Part shown: positions 21,701 to 33,000 of the stretch, piece after piece
Layout: every line of letters starts with the position of its first letter
How positions within the stretch are numbered: position 1 is the first letter of the stretch
NCBI GenBank assembly: GCA_003049485.1
Contig: PYST01000330.1
Location: 1-42,538, forward strand
Origin: Ophioceras dolichostomum
Lineage: Eukaryota > Ascomycota > Sordariomycetes > Magnaporthales > Ophioceraceae
Length of the DNA: 42,538 nucleotides
Reading direction: 5' to 3'
Program-made: the position numbers and the translations under genes
Notes under the pieces: generated by a model
What the model was told of the DNA's origin: nothing
Database searches by the model: none
Seen by the model: only the letters and a program-made list of their open reading frames with translations

Positions 21701-24474
21701 TGATTTGGGCGATATCCTGAAGGGAGTCGAGGAAGAAGCTCAGGATTCTCGATGTCAGCTCGACGCTCCTTAGGAACTCGGCGGCTTCCTCGGTGATGAA
21801 CTCGCGGCCGGGGCGAGCCGAGACGGGACCGTGAGAAAGATCCAGCATCTTTCGTCCCAGATCACCTTTACTCTCGCTCTTCATCGAGGGCCACATTTTC
21901 TTGAGCCTCGAGAAGACCGCCTCGACCATGGTCTCCCGGCTCTGGCGATCGGGCTCGCTCAATATCCCACAAAGGCAGTCTAGGCCTTGCTTGTCGTGCG
22001 GTGTGACAATGTCGGCGCAAGCGGCATCGAAAGATGGCTCCTCGAGATTCTCCCGAGCACAGAGTTGAGTAGCTTCGGTTTGCGGTAGCGTCGCCCACCA
22101 CTGAAGAAGTGGCAGCAACAACTGCGTGCGTGATGTGTTGGACGCACCACGGACATGATTCAGGGACTTGAGAAGACGGGACTTGACAGTGAGAAGAGGT
22201 GTGTACACGACGTGACTGCACAGGAACGTCATGATGGACGCTCGGATTGCCGAAGGGAGGCGGCTGGCGAGGCCGTGGTCTGGTCTACTGGTCGAAGATG
22301 CCCTCGAAGAGCTCTCAAGTTGGTCGCTGAGGACGAGGGAGATGTGTTCCTCGTGGAGAATCGACTCTTCTAGAGCCGGAAGAAGTATAGTATGAAGTAG
22401 AGACCTGGTGGCCCGAGACTCCAGCCAGTTCAAGTCATCTAGCTTTTCGTAGAGCTGGGTCAAAGCCCAATGAGGCCTCTTAGAAACTGCACCCGTCTCT
22501 TTCTCAGGGGTCAGAGAGCCAAGAACGACGAGTAGATCTGCCGTCGCACGGCGGACCTTCTTGGCTGGATCGCTCAGGGCAGCAATGCAGTAGGGAATCA
22601 TTGCCTGGAAGTCGACATTCGCACAATCCCCGGTCTTCAGGCGGCGCTTGGCCATGTCAAGGGCCGTGATCCGAAGCATAGTTGGGTAGGGGCCGCACCA
22701 AATCCGCATACAGAAGCTGAAGTAGAAGCTGTCCTCCTTGGCTGTCTGCCGACCAAGCAATGACGACTCGTCAAACTTCAGAAGATCAACTGGGCTTGTC
22801 GCGACCGACAAAAGCACTTTGCAGAGCTCATCAAACAGCTGATCTGAGCTCTGGGACAGGAACGACGGTATTGAGCGAGGGAGGACCGCGAGACGAGCCA
22901 TGGCGGCCTCCAGGCTTTCTTCCGGCTCCGGAGCTGGTTCCGCGCCGTCGCCCATTGCGTCATCGTCGGCAGTCTTGGCGGCTTCCAGGAGCATCCGAGG
23001 GCCAAAAGAGGTGTCCAGCTTCAGCTCCAGGGCCTCGATGTCAAAGTCTGCCTCCTCGATCACATCTCGCACAGTGGCTCCTGTGGCCCCAGTACTTTGC
23101 GACAAGATCACCAACACCGTCCCAAGCTGCTTTCGAGTAGTTCCGTCTTCGTCCACGTCATCGGTGATCTTGTGGGCCGCAACCAGCAACGCCTTAAACG
23201 CGACAGGAACCTGCTTCTCCTGGAGCAATCCCGCCAGGAGGACGGACTTGATGATCTGCAAGCCCCGCGCATCGCCTCTTTTGTGCAGGCGGTCGATCAG
23301 AGCCAGCACAAGACCATTCGCAAGTTTATCGACGCGGCACTCGGTCGATATCTCGAGGAGCCGTCGGGAGAGATCGTCGATCTTGAGCATGGCCTTGGCT
23401 ACCTTTCCGGATACTTGCTTGGCGGATCGGTGCTGGGCGAGAATGGACAGGCATACCAGCCCCGGTCGAAGGGTATCCGCCGTCCATCCGACGACAAGCT
23501 GCTCCATAAACGCCGACAGCGCCATGTCTTCCATGTTTCCCTTGGCAGCAAGCAGCGCAACCACCATGTAGGCAGCGATCTGAGCTCCAGGGACCTTCCG
23601 CATCACAAGCGCCTCACCCAGCGGCGGCCCGACTCGCTGCAGTAAGGCGAGATCATTGTCCAGCTGGACCCCTCTCCTGCCCGACCTAGACAAGTCGATT
23701 CTGCCGTTGACCGCCTCCGTCATTATACCACCCCAGAATGTCAGGAGGGCCGGGTAGTGCTGCTGCTTTCTGCACGAATCGAGAGTATATGTGGTGATAG
23801 TCGTCAAGAACTCGGGATGATGCGTTGCCTGGTAGACAACGGCCGCGCGCGGTGGTGCCGTCAAGGAGCGTATGTAGGGTGCCAGGAACCTGAACTCGTT
23901 GGGTATGTCGGACGGCAGAATGGACATCAAGGTGACGAAGGCCGGAATGGTGTGGTACGGTAGAAATGTACAAAGCAAGATCGAGGTGTTGAGCTCGTGT
24001 ATCCTGTGACTGAGTGTTAGAACCGAAGCCGAAGCCTAGAAAACCACGTACAGCTCGAGACAGCTTTGGAACGCAGCATCTAATAGGGTGTCCATACCTG
24101 AACCGGCGAATGAGCCACTCTACCGCCTTGATAGCGGGCATGAGCCTTAGTCGACTACCAGCCAGTCGCAAGAACGCCTCGATGCGCTTGTCTAGCTCGG
24201 CATTCTCTGCCGCCGTCATCTGAGTACGATCTTCATCCTGGCTCTGCTCGCTGAATAGAGTCGAGGCGAATTGCGAAAATCGGGAGTCCAGCTGGCACAG
24301 CTCTTCGAAGCCGTCGCAACATGCCGCAAATACCGTCTGGAAGCTCTGCGAAGCTGCGATTCTCGGCTCGAAGATCAAAGACTTCGAGTGGGATGCTTTC
24401 TGCGCTTTCACGTTCAGGGAGCTCCGAGAGCTAGCGGCGATCTGCGCGAGCTGCGCAGCAAGAGACGTCGCCAT
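18779..24474 (-). CDS. UTP10: U3 snoRNP-associated protein 10 (Utp10 / HEATR1)
   Basis: A large HEAT-repeat scaffold of the t-UTP part of the small-subunit processome. It is needed for pre-18S rRNA processing and linked to rDNA transcription in the nucleolus. Exons 24474-24098, 24003-19848 and 19738-18779 join in phase (introns of 94 and 109 nt, donors GTATGG and GTATGT) and give 1,830 residues, the normal family size. The N terminus MATSLAAQLAQIAASS and the following QSQDEDRTQMTAAENAELD and AVEWLIRRFRIHELNTS are typical of fungal Utp10. A basic AAKRRRTSS stretch is a likely nuclear signal. The C-terminal BP28CT domain spans the last junction: ALDEYLKLLGTVIDKHPK, FLRALDLRRY and RLNDATFRPVFAQLMEW. 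The gene is divergent from NOC3. Confidence 0.97.
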
Positions 24475-24796
24475 TTTCCCGGAGCTGCCGTTACCCCGAA
24501 GATGCCCTGCGTCAAGTGTTAAAATCAACCCTCTCTCGTTTTTTCTGCTCCGGCAGAATCGCCATTGCCAAAAGCTTGTGGTTGCGAGGGGCAGATTTTT
24601 TGACCGCCCAAGAACTTTTTTGTCGATAAGAAATTTGGCCAATCATGTCTCACACTGATAACGAATGACGGGTAATTATGGGTCATCTGGACTTTTTTCT
24701 TCTAATTGCCCGTGAGTTCCTTGTCTGAGACATGGAAAGACGGTATTTTCAAGCTTGGTTCTCTTCAGTTCCTTCTCCGTGATACGCATATACGCA
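24475..24796. promoter_or_regulatory. bidirectional promoter of UTP10 and NOC3
   Basis: Only 322 bp separate the two start codons, so both promoters and leaders must lie here. Visible elements are a CCAAT box in GGCCAATCA (24637-24645), a GATAAG motif (24625-24630) and several T-runs. CCAAT suggests Hap-complex binding; that is inference. Confidence 0.75.
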
Positions 24797-26872
24797 ATGG
24801 CGGCCAGGCCAACAAAGCGGAGGAAGCTCACGCCGCCACCTCTACAAGAAGGCGAGCAGGCGTCCGCCCCAGCCAGCTCGAATCTCCAAGAGGCGTTCTA
24901 CAAGAATGCCGCCAGCTGGGATCTCGAGCAGGACTACGAGTCCAGGCGTCGGAAGGGCAAGAAGGAGAAGGAGAGCACGAGGTTACCAATCAAAACTGCC
25001 GATGGACGCATCCAGCAAGTTGCGGCCCCTGTGGATGACGCGGACCCCGCGGTGAGCGACGATGACTGGCTTGATGACGGCAGCGATGCTGGGGCTCCGT
25101 CCAACGGTGCAGCTGCGGTCGCCGCCGCACTTCCACGAGAGCCAGAGATCCCACTAAGGGTCCAGATCCAGAGGGCAAAGGAGGAGCTTGCCAAGATCGC
25201 CTCGGCCCTCAACGAGGATCCAGAGGAGAACCCTGGTGCTTTCAAAGCTCTCGCGGCCATCGGCCAGTCCGAGACGCCGGCAGTGCAGAAGCTCTGCATT
25301 GTCACTCAGATGGCCGTCTACAAAGACGTCATCCCAGGCTATCGCATCCGCCCAGCGAGTGAGCAGCCTCCTACACAGGAGAAGCTGTCGAAGGAGGTTC
25401 GCAAGCTCAGGATGTATGAGCAGTCGCTGGTAACGGGATATCAGGCGTACCTGAAGGAGCTGACTCGGCTTGCGAAGCTGAACGATTTTGCCGCCGGCGG
25501 CCTGTCTACCGTTGCCATCACTTGCGCTTGCTCGCTTCTTACATCAGTGCCTCACTTCAACTTCCGGAGCGATGTCATCAAGATCCTGGCGACCAAGCTC
25601 AGCACCAGGGGAATCGACGATTCGTTTACTAAGTGCCTCCAAGCGTTGAAGACGCTCTTCAAGGAGGACGAAGAAGGCAGACCAGCTATGGAGGCTGTAT
25701 CCCTTCTTTCTAGGATGATGAAGGCTCGGCACTACCGCGTCGACGAGTCCGTCCTGAATCTGTTCCTCCACCTTCGCCTCCTTTCCGAATTCTCCGGCAA
25801 GGCGTCCCAGGACCACGTGGACCAGGCAACAAACGGCAAAAGCAAAAACATACCCAAGTCAAAGAGGGAGTTTCGGACGAAGCGGGAACGAAAGCTGCTA
25901 AAGGAGCAGAAGGCAGTCGAGAAGGACATGGCCCACGCGGACGCCCTAGTCAGCCACGAGGAGCGCGACAGGATGCAGTCGGAGACCCTCAAGCTCGTCT
26001 TTGCAACATACTTCCGCATCCTCAAGCTGAGGCAGCCGCACCTCATGGGTGCCGTGCTTGAAGGTCTGGCAAAATACGCGCATCTAATCAACCAGGACTT
26101 CTTCGGCGACCTGCTCGAAGCCCTGAAAGACCTCATCCGCCACGCCAACGAGGACGAAATTGAATCCAGGAATCACTACGGCGGTGACGGCGAAGGGCAA
26201 GATGACGAGAGCGATAGTGATGAAGAGGACCTGGGCGTCAGAAATACGAGCCGAGAAGCCCTCCTCTGCATTGTCACCGCTTTCGCGCTCCTCGCCGGCC
26301 AGGACGCACATAACGCGCGGACGCAACTGCATCTAGACCTCTCCTACTTCACCACGCACCTCTTCCGGGGCCTCATCGCGCTGTCTACGAACCCCGACCT
26401 GGAGCTCGGGGCGAGGTCACTACACCTTCCAGACCCCGACAATCCAAACGCAGGCAGCCACGGGACCAGCAACAGCGGCGGCAACAAGGTCAACCTCCAG
26501 ACCACCACGGTGCTTCTCGTCCGCTGCCTCACCGCCGTGCTTCTCCCGCCCTGGAACATCCGTTCGGTGCCGCCGCTCCGGCTAGCCGCCTTCACCAAGC
26601 AGCTCATGACATCTTCGCTGCATATGCCGGAGAAGTCGTGCCGGGCCGTGCTGGCCCTGCTGCACGACGTCTCGCACACGCACGGGAAGAAGATCGCGGC
26701 CCTCTGGAGGACGGAGGAGCGCAAAGGCGACGGCACATTCAACCCCCTGAGCGAAACCGTCGAGGGGAGCAACCCGTTCACCACCACAGTCTGGGAGGGC
26801 GAGCTGCTTCGGAGACACTTCTGCCCGAAGGTCAGGGAGGGGGTAAGGCTGCTGGAGAAGAACCTCCATTAG
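24797..26872 (+). CDS. NOC3: nucleolar complex-associated protein 3 (Noc3)
   Basis: Noc3 pairs with Noc2 to move 60S pre-ribosomes from nucleolus to nucleoplasm, and in yeast it also has a role at replication origins. It is a single exon of 691 residues. The start is the first ATG, 24797 (MAARPTKRRKL); the frame is open further 5' but has no earlier ATG. Segments in order: basic N terminus (TKRRK, then RRRKGKKEKE at 50-59); acidic DDDWLDDGSD (88-97); the Noc3 N-terminal domain at about 125-235, with EDPEENPGAFKAL... and the hallmark VYKDVIPGYRIRP (174-186) and LSKEVRKLRMYEQSLV; a basic helical linker (350-375); and the CBF/Mak21-type domain at about 395-650, starting LKLVFATYFRILKLRQPHLM and interrupted by acidic DDESDSDEEDLG (469-480). 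Length and order match the family. Confidence 0.96.
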   Translation: MAARPTKRRKLTPPPLQEGEQASAPASSNLQEAFYKNAASWDLEQDYESRRRKGKKEKESTRLPIKTADGRIQQVAAPVDDADPAVSDDDWLDDGSDAGAPSNGAAAVAAALPREPEIPLRVQIQRAKEELAKIASALNEDPEENPGAFKALAAIGQSETPAVQKLCIVTQMAVYKDVIPGYRIRPASEQPPTQEKLSKEVRKLRMYEQSLVTGYQAYLKELTRLAKLNDFAAGGLSTVAITCACSLLTSVPHFNFRSDVIKILATKLSTRGIDDSFTKCLQALKTLFKEDEEGRPAMEAVSLLSRMMKARHYRVDESVLNLFLHLRLLSEFSGKASQDHVDQATNGKSKNIPKSKREFRTKRERKLLKEQKAVEKDMAHADALVSHEERDRMQSETLKLVFATYFRILKLRQPHLMGAVLEGLAKYAHLINQDFFGDLLEALKDLIRHANEDEIESRNHYGGDGEGQDDESDSDEEDLGVRNTSREALLCIVTAFALLAGQDAHNARTQLHLDLSYFTTHLFRGLIALSTNPDLELGARSLHLPDPDNPNAGSHGTSNSGGNKVNLQTTTVLLVRCLTAVLLPPWNIRSVPPLRLAAFTKQLMTSSLHMPEKSCRAVLALLHDVSHTHGKKIAALWRTEERKGDGTFNPLSETVEGSNPFTTTVWEGELLRRHFCPKVREGVRLLEKNLH

Positions 26873-27580
26873 ATAAGAAGAAACCCTTTCGCACATGTGC
26901 GCATGTATGTGCGCATGTTGTCTACGAGTTTACTGCCTGTGCCGTCGCCTTGGGTACCTACCTATCTATCAGCGTCTCTTCCGCTTACCAACCATTGGCA
27001 AAGTATTATTCTCTTGATGAACTTAGGTGACGTATAGGTGACATTGGACTAATCGGCATCGTGGCTCATGGAAACAAGCTGAATGTCGTCCTCTTCAAGA
27101 CACCAACCAGTCTGCCCCTATCCGTGCAAGTAGGTATGAAGCGTTCCAGCTTGGTTTGAGCCTTCCGTCGCCATGCCACTGGGTCGCAGCGCAGCAGCCA
27201 TCCATCCACCACCTATCACACACATATACAGTATGCGCCATTCCTCGTGTTGCCATGATTCTCAATTCCGCCTCCAACCAGAAGCTGAGAATCGCAATAT
27301 AGCCCTGCATGCATACCTCATACGTTGTTAACTCCTCTTTATCTGCTCCCACATTTTCACCGTGTCTCTCCACACAGCCCTCGCCTCTCTTTTCGCCTCC
27401 CGCGAGCTCAGCCTCGATTTTGCCCCCGAGACACCCCAGAACCCCTCCTCCTCGCCGCCCGACCTTTTTGACTTGAATCCTGCTTGTGCGAGGGGCGATG
27501 ACTTGAACCACCGCCAGGCGGCAGAAAAAAAAAGAGTAAAAAACCCACGACTGCGCCATACGTGGTAGGTACCACACTCA
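26873..27580 (+). other. NOC3 3' flank, no gene seen
   Basis: Apart from the hairpin this holds GGTACCTACCTATCTATC-like repeats (26953-26970) and a pyrimidine-rich tract (27360-27460). The minus-strand frame over 27095-27577 shows no domain. Confidence 0.45.
26895..26918 (+). repeat. 12-bp direct duplication and hairpin in the NOC3 3' flank
   Basis: Two perfect adjacent copies of ATGTGCGCATGT lie 22 nt after the NOC3 stop codon. As RNA the segment can fold into a 10-bp stem (three G-U pairs) with a GUAU loop. It lies next to the palindrome GCACATGTGC (26891-26900). A role in mRNA end formation or stability is only a guess. Confidence 0.6.
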
Positions 27581-30034
27581 TCCCGCATCTTGTGCGACCA
27601 CACCTTTCCTTCCTTTCCCCTCTCTCTTCGGCTCAGCTCCTCCGAGTTCGTTTATCAGCACCCAAAAAATAGAATCGTTGAACGTCGTGCGGCGGTCCTC
27701 CTCTCAGGATGCATGCAGCTCTCCCCGGGTGAAATGTACACAGCCTCACTGGCGAAGCGGGAGATAGCGAAGGAGATACGTGCGATATCGTCAGAGGGGA
27801 CGACGCGAATTTGGTTAGCTGAGAACGCCGTCTATCTGCGCTATCTGAGCCGTCGCTCTGTCTCTACACACAAACCTAGGTAGGTACCCAGTGACAAATG
27901 GCAAGACTTGCCGAATTGTTCAAATCCTCATCTACCTAGGTACCTAGGCGGGCGCCTGGAGGAGGCTTACTCGTGCTCTGTTCTGACTGGAGTCCTGGCC
28001 CTTTCCGGCAGGACTCCCCTGCTCAAGCCTGTACCGAAACGAACCGATGATATCTCCATCTCCCTCCCTTACCTACTAATTGCATGCTCCGCGGAATCTC
28101 CGCTCGCCTCAGTGGCATCATCGTCATCATCATCACACACCGCAGGAAAGGCTGTCCATCCATCTATTCAATCGCCAGGAGCAAGGTAGAATGGAAAGAG
28201 GGAGGAGACAGCGCTCTTCTCGAAGTTCAACGATATGACTAAGAAATACCATCGATTCCCCATCAAGGGGAACGAGCAGCCTAGGCCGGTCGTCACTAAT
28301 CTACCTACCTGCCTAGCATACGAGTCCACGATCACCCGTAGTTATCATCCATCAAGGAGAAACGCATCAAGGGATTCACTGGAAATTTCTCCCGCCCACT
28401 CGAGGGAACCAAGCCCAGGTGGCCAGGTATCTCTTCTTTCTTTCAAGGCGGCATTAAAACCAGTTATGGCATGCAATCCCTTCCTTATCCATATAGCGTA
28501 TATCCCTAATCCCTTCCCCGGGGTCTCTTCCACCTCCATACAATGATTCACGAGTATAGAGGGGCCGCTCCGATGAGTTCTCCCGGTCTCGAAGAGACAG
28601 CTAGGTAAGGTAGGTGCCTAGCTTATTTCCCTTACACTCACGCGTTCCTGCATGCTGCCGGTAATCTTGGAGGGCACGCACTATCAACAAAACCCATCCT
28701 TACTCCTTCCTTGTCGCGAGGACAGGGGGGCGACTTGCAGCCTTGCAAGTCGGAAAGGTCACAGCTTCCTAAGCCTAGACTCTCTTGGACTCACTTAGCT
28801 GAGCACGTATGTATGCAGCCAGCGAGTCTGGTCACACTGGGCAACCGGGCTAGCAGATGCGTAACATGAAATTTGCAATTTCCTTGAGTGCCAGCAACCC
28901 ATCTATGTAGGTAGGCAGCTCTCCTCTCATTCCATCAACCGATGGACGATAAAGTAGCCAAAGAGGAAGCACTACGCCAGGCCTGGCAAATCCCAGCAGG
29001 CGAGAAACAACGTGGGTGCAGTTTGTTTCGAAAGCCTCCCTGCCAGCCCGAGGCATTACAGCCCTTCGGTTATGACTGTCGCCGGAAGGAGCCGATAACC
29101 CGCTTTCTTGCTGAGAGCTGGGTCGGGCTGGGCCGGGCTGGCTGGCTGACATTAGGCAGCTCGGCTGGCTGCTATATGCTATGCTACCAAAGCCGTCACA
29201 ATCAGTCAGTCTGGCGACGATCTGCAAGAAGGCACCAGATTAGAACGCGCCAGAGGTAGGAGGAAGCGGTACGGTATATGCAGTAGCACTTCACTAGCAA
29301 GGATGATGTCAAAGCGGGAGGAGTTGCTCGGGGCATGTCTTGCGCGGATGCAATGCTGCTGGTCTTGCCTGTTTTGAACTACTTTACTACGTTGTATAAC
29401 AAGGACAGACCGACAAACAAGAAAGAGCCTTAACCACACATGAGTTAGCGATTGCTTGCTTGCGCTCGGGGTTCCTGACTCAACCAGCACAGCACATCAT
29501 GCGTCCAAGCAGGCGGTACGACGAGTATTTTAGGTGTGCCGGTCTGGCTGGCCCTGGACACTTCTGTCCCAGACAGGCGCGAAGAGTGGCACTCGAGCAC
29601 TTCAACATGGAGATCGTCTACATAGGGAGACCGATGAAGGAGAACCGACGAGGATGAGGAATGCACCACACAGACATACATACATACCGCAAGGAGTGAA
29701 TGCGGGAGGAGGGAGGGCACTTGCAAGTGTACATGAAGAAAAGGAGGATTCGAAGTTGAGTTGCTGAGCAACAGCAAGGATCCATGATCTCTCACTGCAG
29801 CGTCTCTCCCTTCCCTCCTCTCACTATCCAAGGTATACAGCATATCGTACCTAGGTAGGTATGATTGTAGCCCCGTGGCAGGAGAAGGAAGAGACGGACG
29901 ACGGGTGAACGCATGAATTTGTGTGGCCACCCTTGGGCTCGGCGACGCTTTCCACCACTCGGTGATGAGTGGGCGAGCATACATGTATGCATGTACATAT
30001 CCCATTTGTTCCAACAACTAGGTACCTAGGTAGG
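27581..30034. other. gene-free region rich in TACCTAGG-type motifs
   Basis: No supportable gene. ACCTAGGTAGGTACC is at 27874-27888, TACCTAGGTACCTAGG at 27933-27948, CTAGGTAAGGTAGGTGCCTA at 28601-28620, GTACCTAGGTAGGTATG at 29847-29863 and CTAGGTACCTAGGTAGGC at 30017-30034. Weaker CTACCTACC variants are at 28301-28316 and 28906-28916. A GGGCTG/GGCTGG-rich patch is at about 29117-29180. The longest frames (to about 190 codons) lack domains. Confidence 0.5.
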
Positions 30035-33000
30035 CAAGCCCAGTCCAAGCTTATTCCTGGGACAGAGCAAGAGTGGACTGGAGGAGAGGGAGGGAGGGAG
30101 AATCGCATCTTCCAGAACAATACGAGACGGAGCTGGGACAGACAGCCAGGGTGATCGAGCAGCTGGTCACATCTCAGCTGAACGAATTCCTTGCTAGTAT
30201 CCTCGAGCTGACTGACTGACTGACTGACTGACAGGCTGCTTGTTTGTCTGCCTCGTCTGCCTTCGCGTGCGGGGTGCTCAGCACACATCCTCCCCCTCCG
30301 ACTCCGTTGGCCTCCGGAGCGTTGCAATCGAAAGAAGAGGGGGATGTGCGAGAGGGGAGCGCAGGGAAGTGGAGGGAGGGGAAGGAAGGGATGAGTGAGT
30401 GAGTGAGCGAGTGTGTCCTAGCGGAGGGGCCGTTGCCACCACTACCACCCAGGACACCCATCAACATCATGCCCTTGTTGAGGATGTGCTCTGGGAGCTT
30501 GGATATGCCCTGGCTCAGATCGCTTTGTCCCTGCCTGATGCTACCGAAGGGCTTCCCCCCTGCGGTTTCAGAACGGAGATCTCTCTTCTTTTTTAGGGGA
30601 CCTTTTTGGGTGTGCGTTGCTCCTGGACCTGCAGAAGCTTGCAGAAAGGACCATCCCGTATTGGGGTGTCCGCATGCTCACCTGGAGTGGAGGGGCCCGG
30701 ACGCTTCGGCTGGCCCACCAGGATAGCCTGGCCGGTCGGCCGGTCTGTTGGGATCAAGGGATGACGACGGATGGGATGGGGCCTTGCATTGCTCTTCTTG
30801 TTCTTCTTCTCTCTTTCTTGCCTTGCCTTGCCCTGCGCTGTGTTGCCTGCCGTGTCGTTTCTCTCGGCGGCCCATGCAGGCTTGCCGGATGTGGTCCTCC
30901 CTCCTTAGTCGCCTCTCCACTCGGTATAATACTACCATACTTTGTAGTGGTACACAGCTAGCTGGCGGTGCAGGCCGAGAGAGCCCCGAGAACACAGTGC
31001 TTTCTCAACAACAAAAGCTGTATGAGTAAAACAGATACGAGAGGAAAGAACAGGTGGGTTGGAACCTGGGTGGGTGTTGTTGGTTTGGGGTTACTGGAGT
31101 CGCGAAACAAGGAGAAGCTGAGTAGTAGTTGCGGTCCGTCGTTCCCCAGCGAGCAAGACCCGGAATGTGCCATACTTGCACAATATCAAAAGAGGCAAAG
31201 AGAGGGAGACTGAGAGAGCCGGGAGAGGCACAGAGAAAACCCCACCGCCGCGGCGGCGTCTTGTGTTGCGCAGGGACGGAGAACTCTTTTTTTTTTCTCA
31301 TGAAGATCTTACCTAAGAGACAAAAAGAGAGACAGGCCTTCTTGGACGTCTCCAGCCAGCTTTGCCACTCCCCTGCGCTCAACAGCTTGCGATGCTGGAC
31401 AGGAGGAGGAGGAGACAGGAGGATGTCTGAGGGCATTGGTTCATGGGTTGGGCGGTGTGGATAGGCAAGCTGTCCCGGTGATCGTCCATCCAAGGGATCC
31501 AAGGGAGGGCCTACCGCGAAAAGCGACTAAAGCGCCGAACGCTAGGATGCCCTTTCCGTGAGGTATTTTGGTATCGAGGTATCTCTGCTTTTTTTGCGTT
31601 CAAGCGATGAAAAGCATCAATTCTTCTCCCTCAAAGCCCTCAAAGCTGGCAGGGATAGGGGTAGTACAAATCGTTCTCTGTCAGTGTTTCAGCTTGGAAG
31701 GGGGTCCGGAAGTATAGGAAAGGGGGGCCAGGCGGGCAAGGAAGAAGGGTATAGACAAAAAAAAAGGTGAAGCCAAGACAGAAAAGATGTGATGGCCCTT
31801 CCCTTGCCTTTTCCTGCTGTTGCTTGGTCATAGCACAAGGGATGATGGGCCGCCGGCCATGCACGCACGCAGTGCAGCAATCGCACAGAGGCCGTACAAA
31901 AAAAAAGAAGGCTCTGCCCGAAGGTTAGTTCGCGCCCCTGGAGATGATTCCTCCTATTCCGTAAGAGCCCAAGGAGCGCCCCGTGTGGTGTCACAGGAAA
32001 CATTGTGCGAAAGGTGAGCAAAGAGCGAGAGTGATGGATGATGGATGGGTGATGGATGGGTGACCGGCCGGAAACTGACGGACATACAGACCAGGATGGA
32101 TGGATTCACGCCGCCTCCCTTTGTCGCCTCCTCCTTTCTGTCGGGTAGGTACAGGTATCTTACGCATCGGCATGCACCTTCGAACGTATAAAAAAAAACA
32201 GTGCAGACAGAACATATATGCGAGCTGGCCGTCAAAATTGCAATGTGAAACGCATGCACAGAGCGACGGAGAGACAGGAAGGAAGGATGGATGAGAGGTC
32301 CCATTGAATCCAGGCCGCATCGCAAACCTACAAAATAATTGCCGAACTCAATCAGCGTTAATGTTGTTAAGGCTGGCTGGATTGGAGCTGGGCCGCAGAA
32401 CAAAGCACCCAAGCTCCCCAATGAAGCAAGCCCGCAGGTCCCAGCAGTTGATCCATTCCACCGCCCGCGAGCAGCACCGTTACCCGAAAGAAGCTCGCTG
32501 GCTCGCTCGCTTGATCGATCGAGGGAATCAGGAATCAGGGTTCGACCTCCTTCCTTCCTCTGTCCTGCCTCCTCCTTCCCCTTTTTTTTCCTCCTTTCTC
32601 TCCTCCCACGCGGGCAGCACCACCCCTCACCCGTACACAGCAGCGCCGCAGCTTGCATTCAGCCTCCATCTTTGTTTCCCCACACGGGGCTCGGTCCCTT
32701 GTCGCGGCGTGGGTGGTGTCCTTGAAGCTGCTTGGGTGTGCTTGGGTGCTTATCGGACCTAATCGTCTGCTGCCTGATTGTGAGGCATAATCCATCCTCG
32801 GCTTCACGCACACTGCAGCTGCTTTTTGCACGGGACGAAGAAACAAAAACGTAGAAGTTGGCCAAGAAAGTGGCGGCATGTCGTATATGCCGTCCTTGTA
32901 AGGGGACGCAGGTAGGTGGTCGGTCGGTTGCGCCATCCACCTGCCTGTTCCTGGGTCGGTCGGTCTCCGACACATGGACGTCGTTGAATTCATCCAACCG
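30035..33000. other. gene-free region with microsatellites and purine/pyrimidine tracts
   Basis: Contains (CTGA)6 at 30208-30232, a TGAG array at 30392-30413, ATGG/GATGG repeats at 32031-32063 and several A- or T-runs of 8-9. Purine-rich plus-strand blocks (31180-31240, 31310-31340) alternate with pyrimidine-rich ones (30795-30835, 32545-32608). A 234-codon ATG frame on the minus strand (32658-31954) shows no recognisable domain and is not called a gene. Confidence 0.45.
30208..30232 (+). repeat. (CTGA)6 microsatellite
   Basis: Six uninterrupted CTGA units plus one base. It is a likely length-polymorphic site between strains. Confidence 0.9.

Noticed and set aside
32520..32560. GGTTCGACC tRNA B-box lookalike
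   Set aside because: The flanks do not pair into a T-stem and there is no A-box or acceptor stem.
31954..32658. 234-codon ATG frame on the minus strand
   Set aside because: No domain, mixed composition running through ATGG microsatellite and CT-rich sequence, and no supporting splice or start signals.
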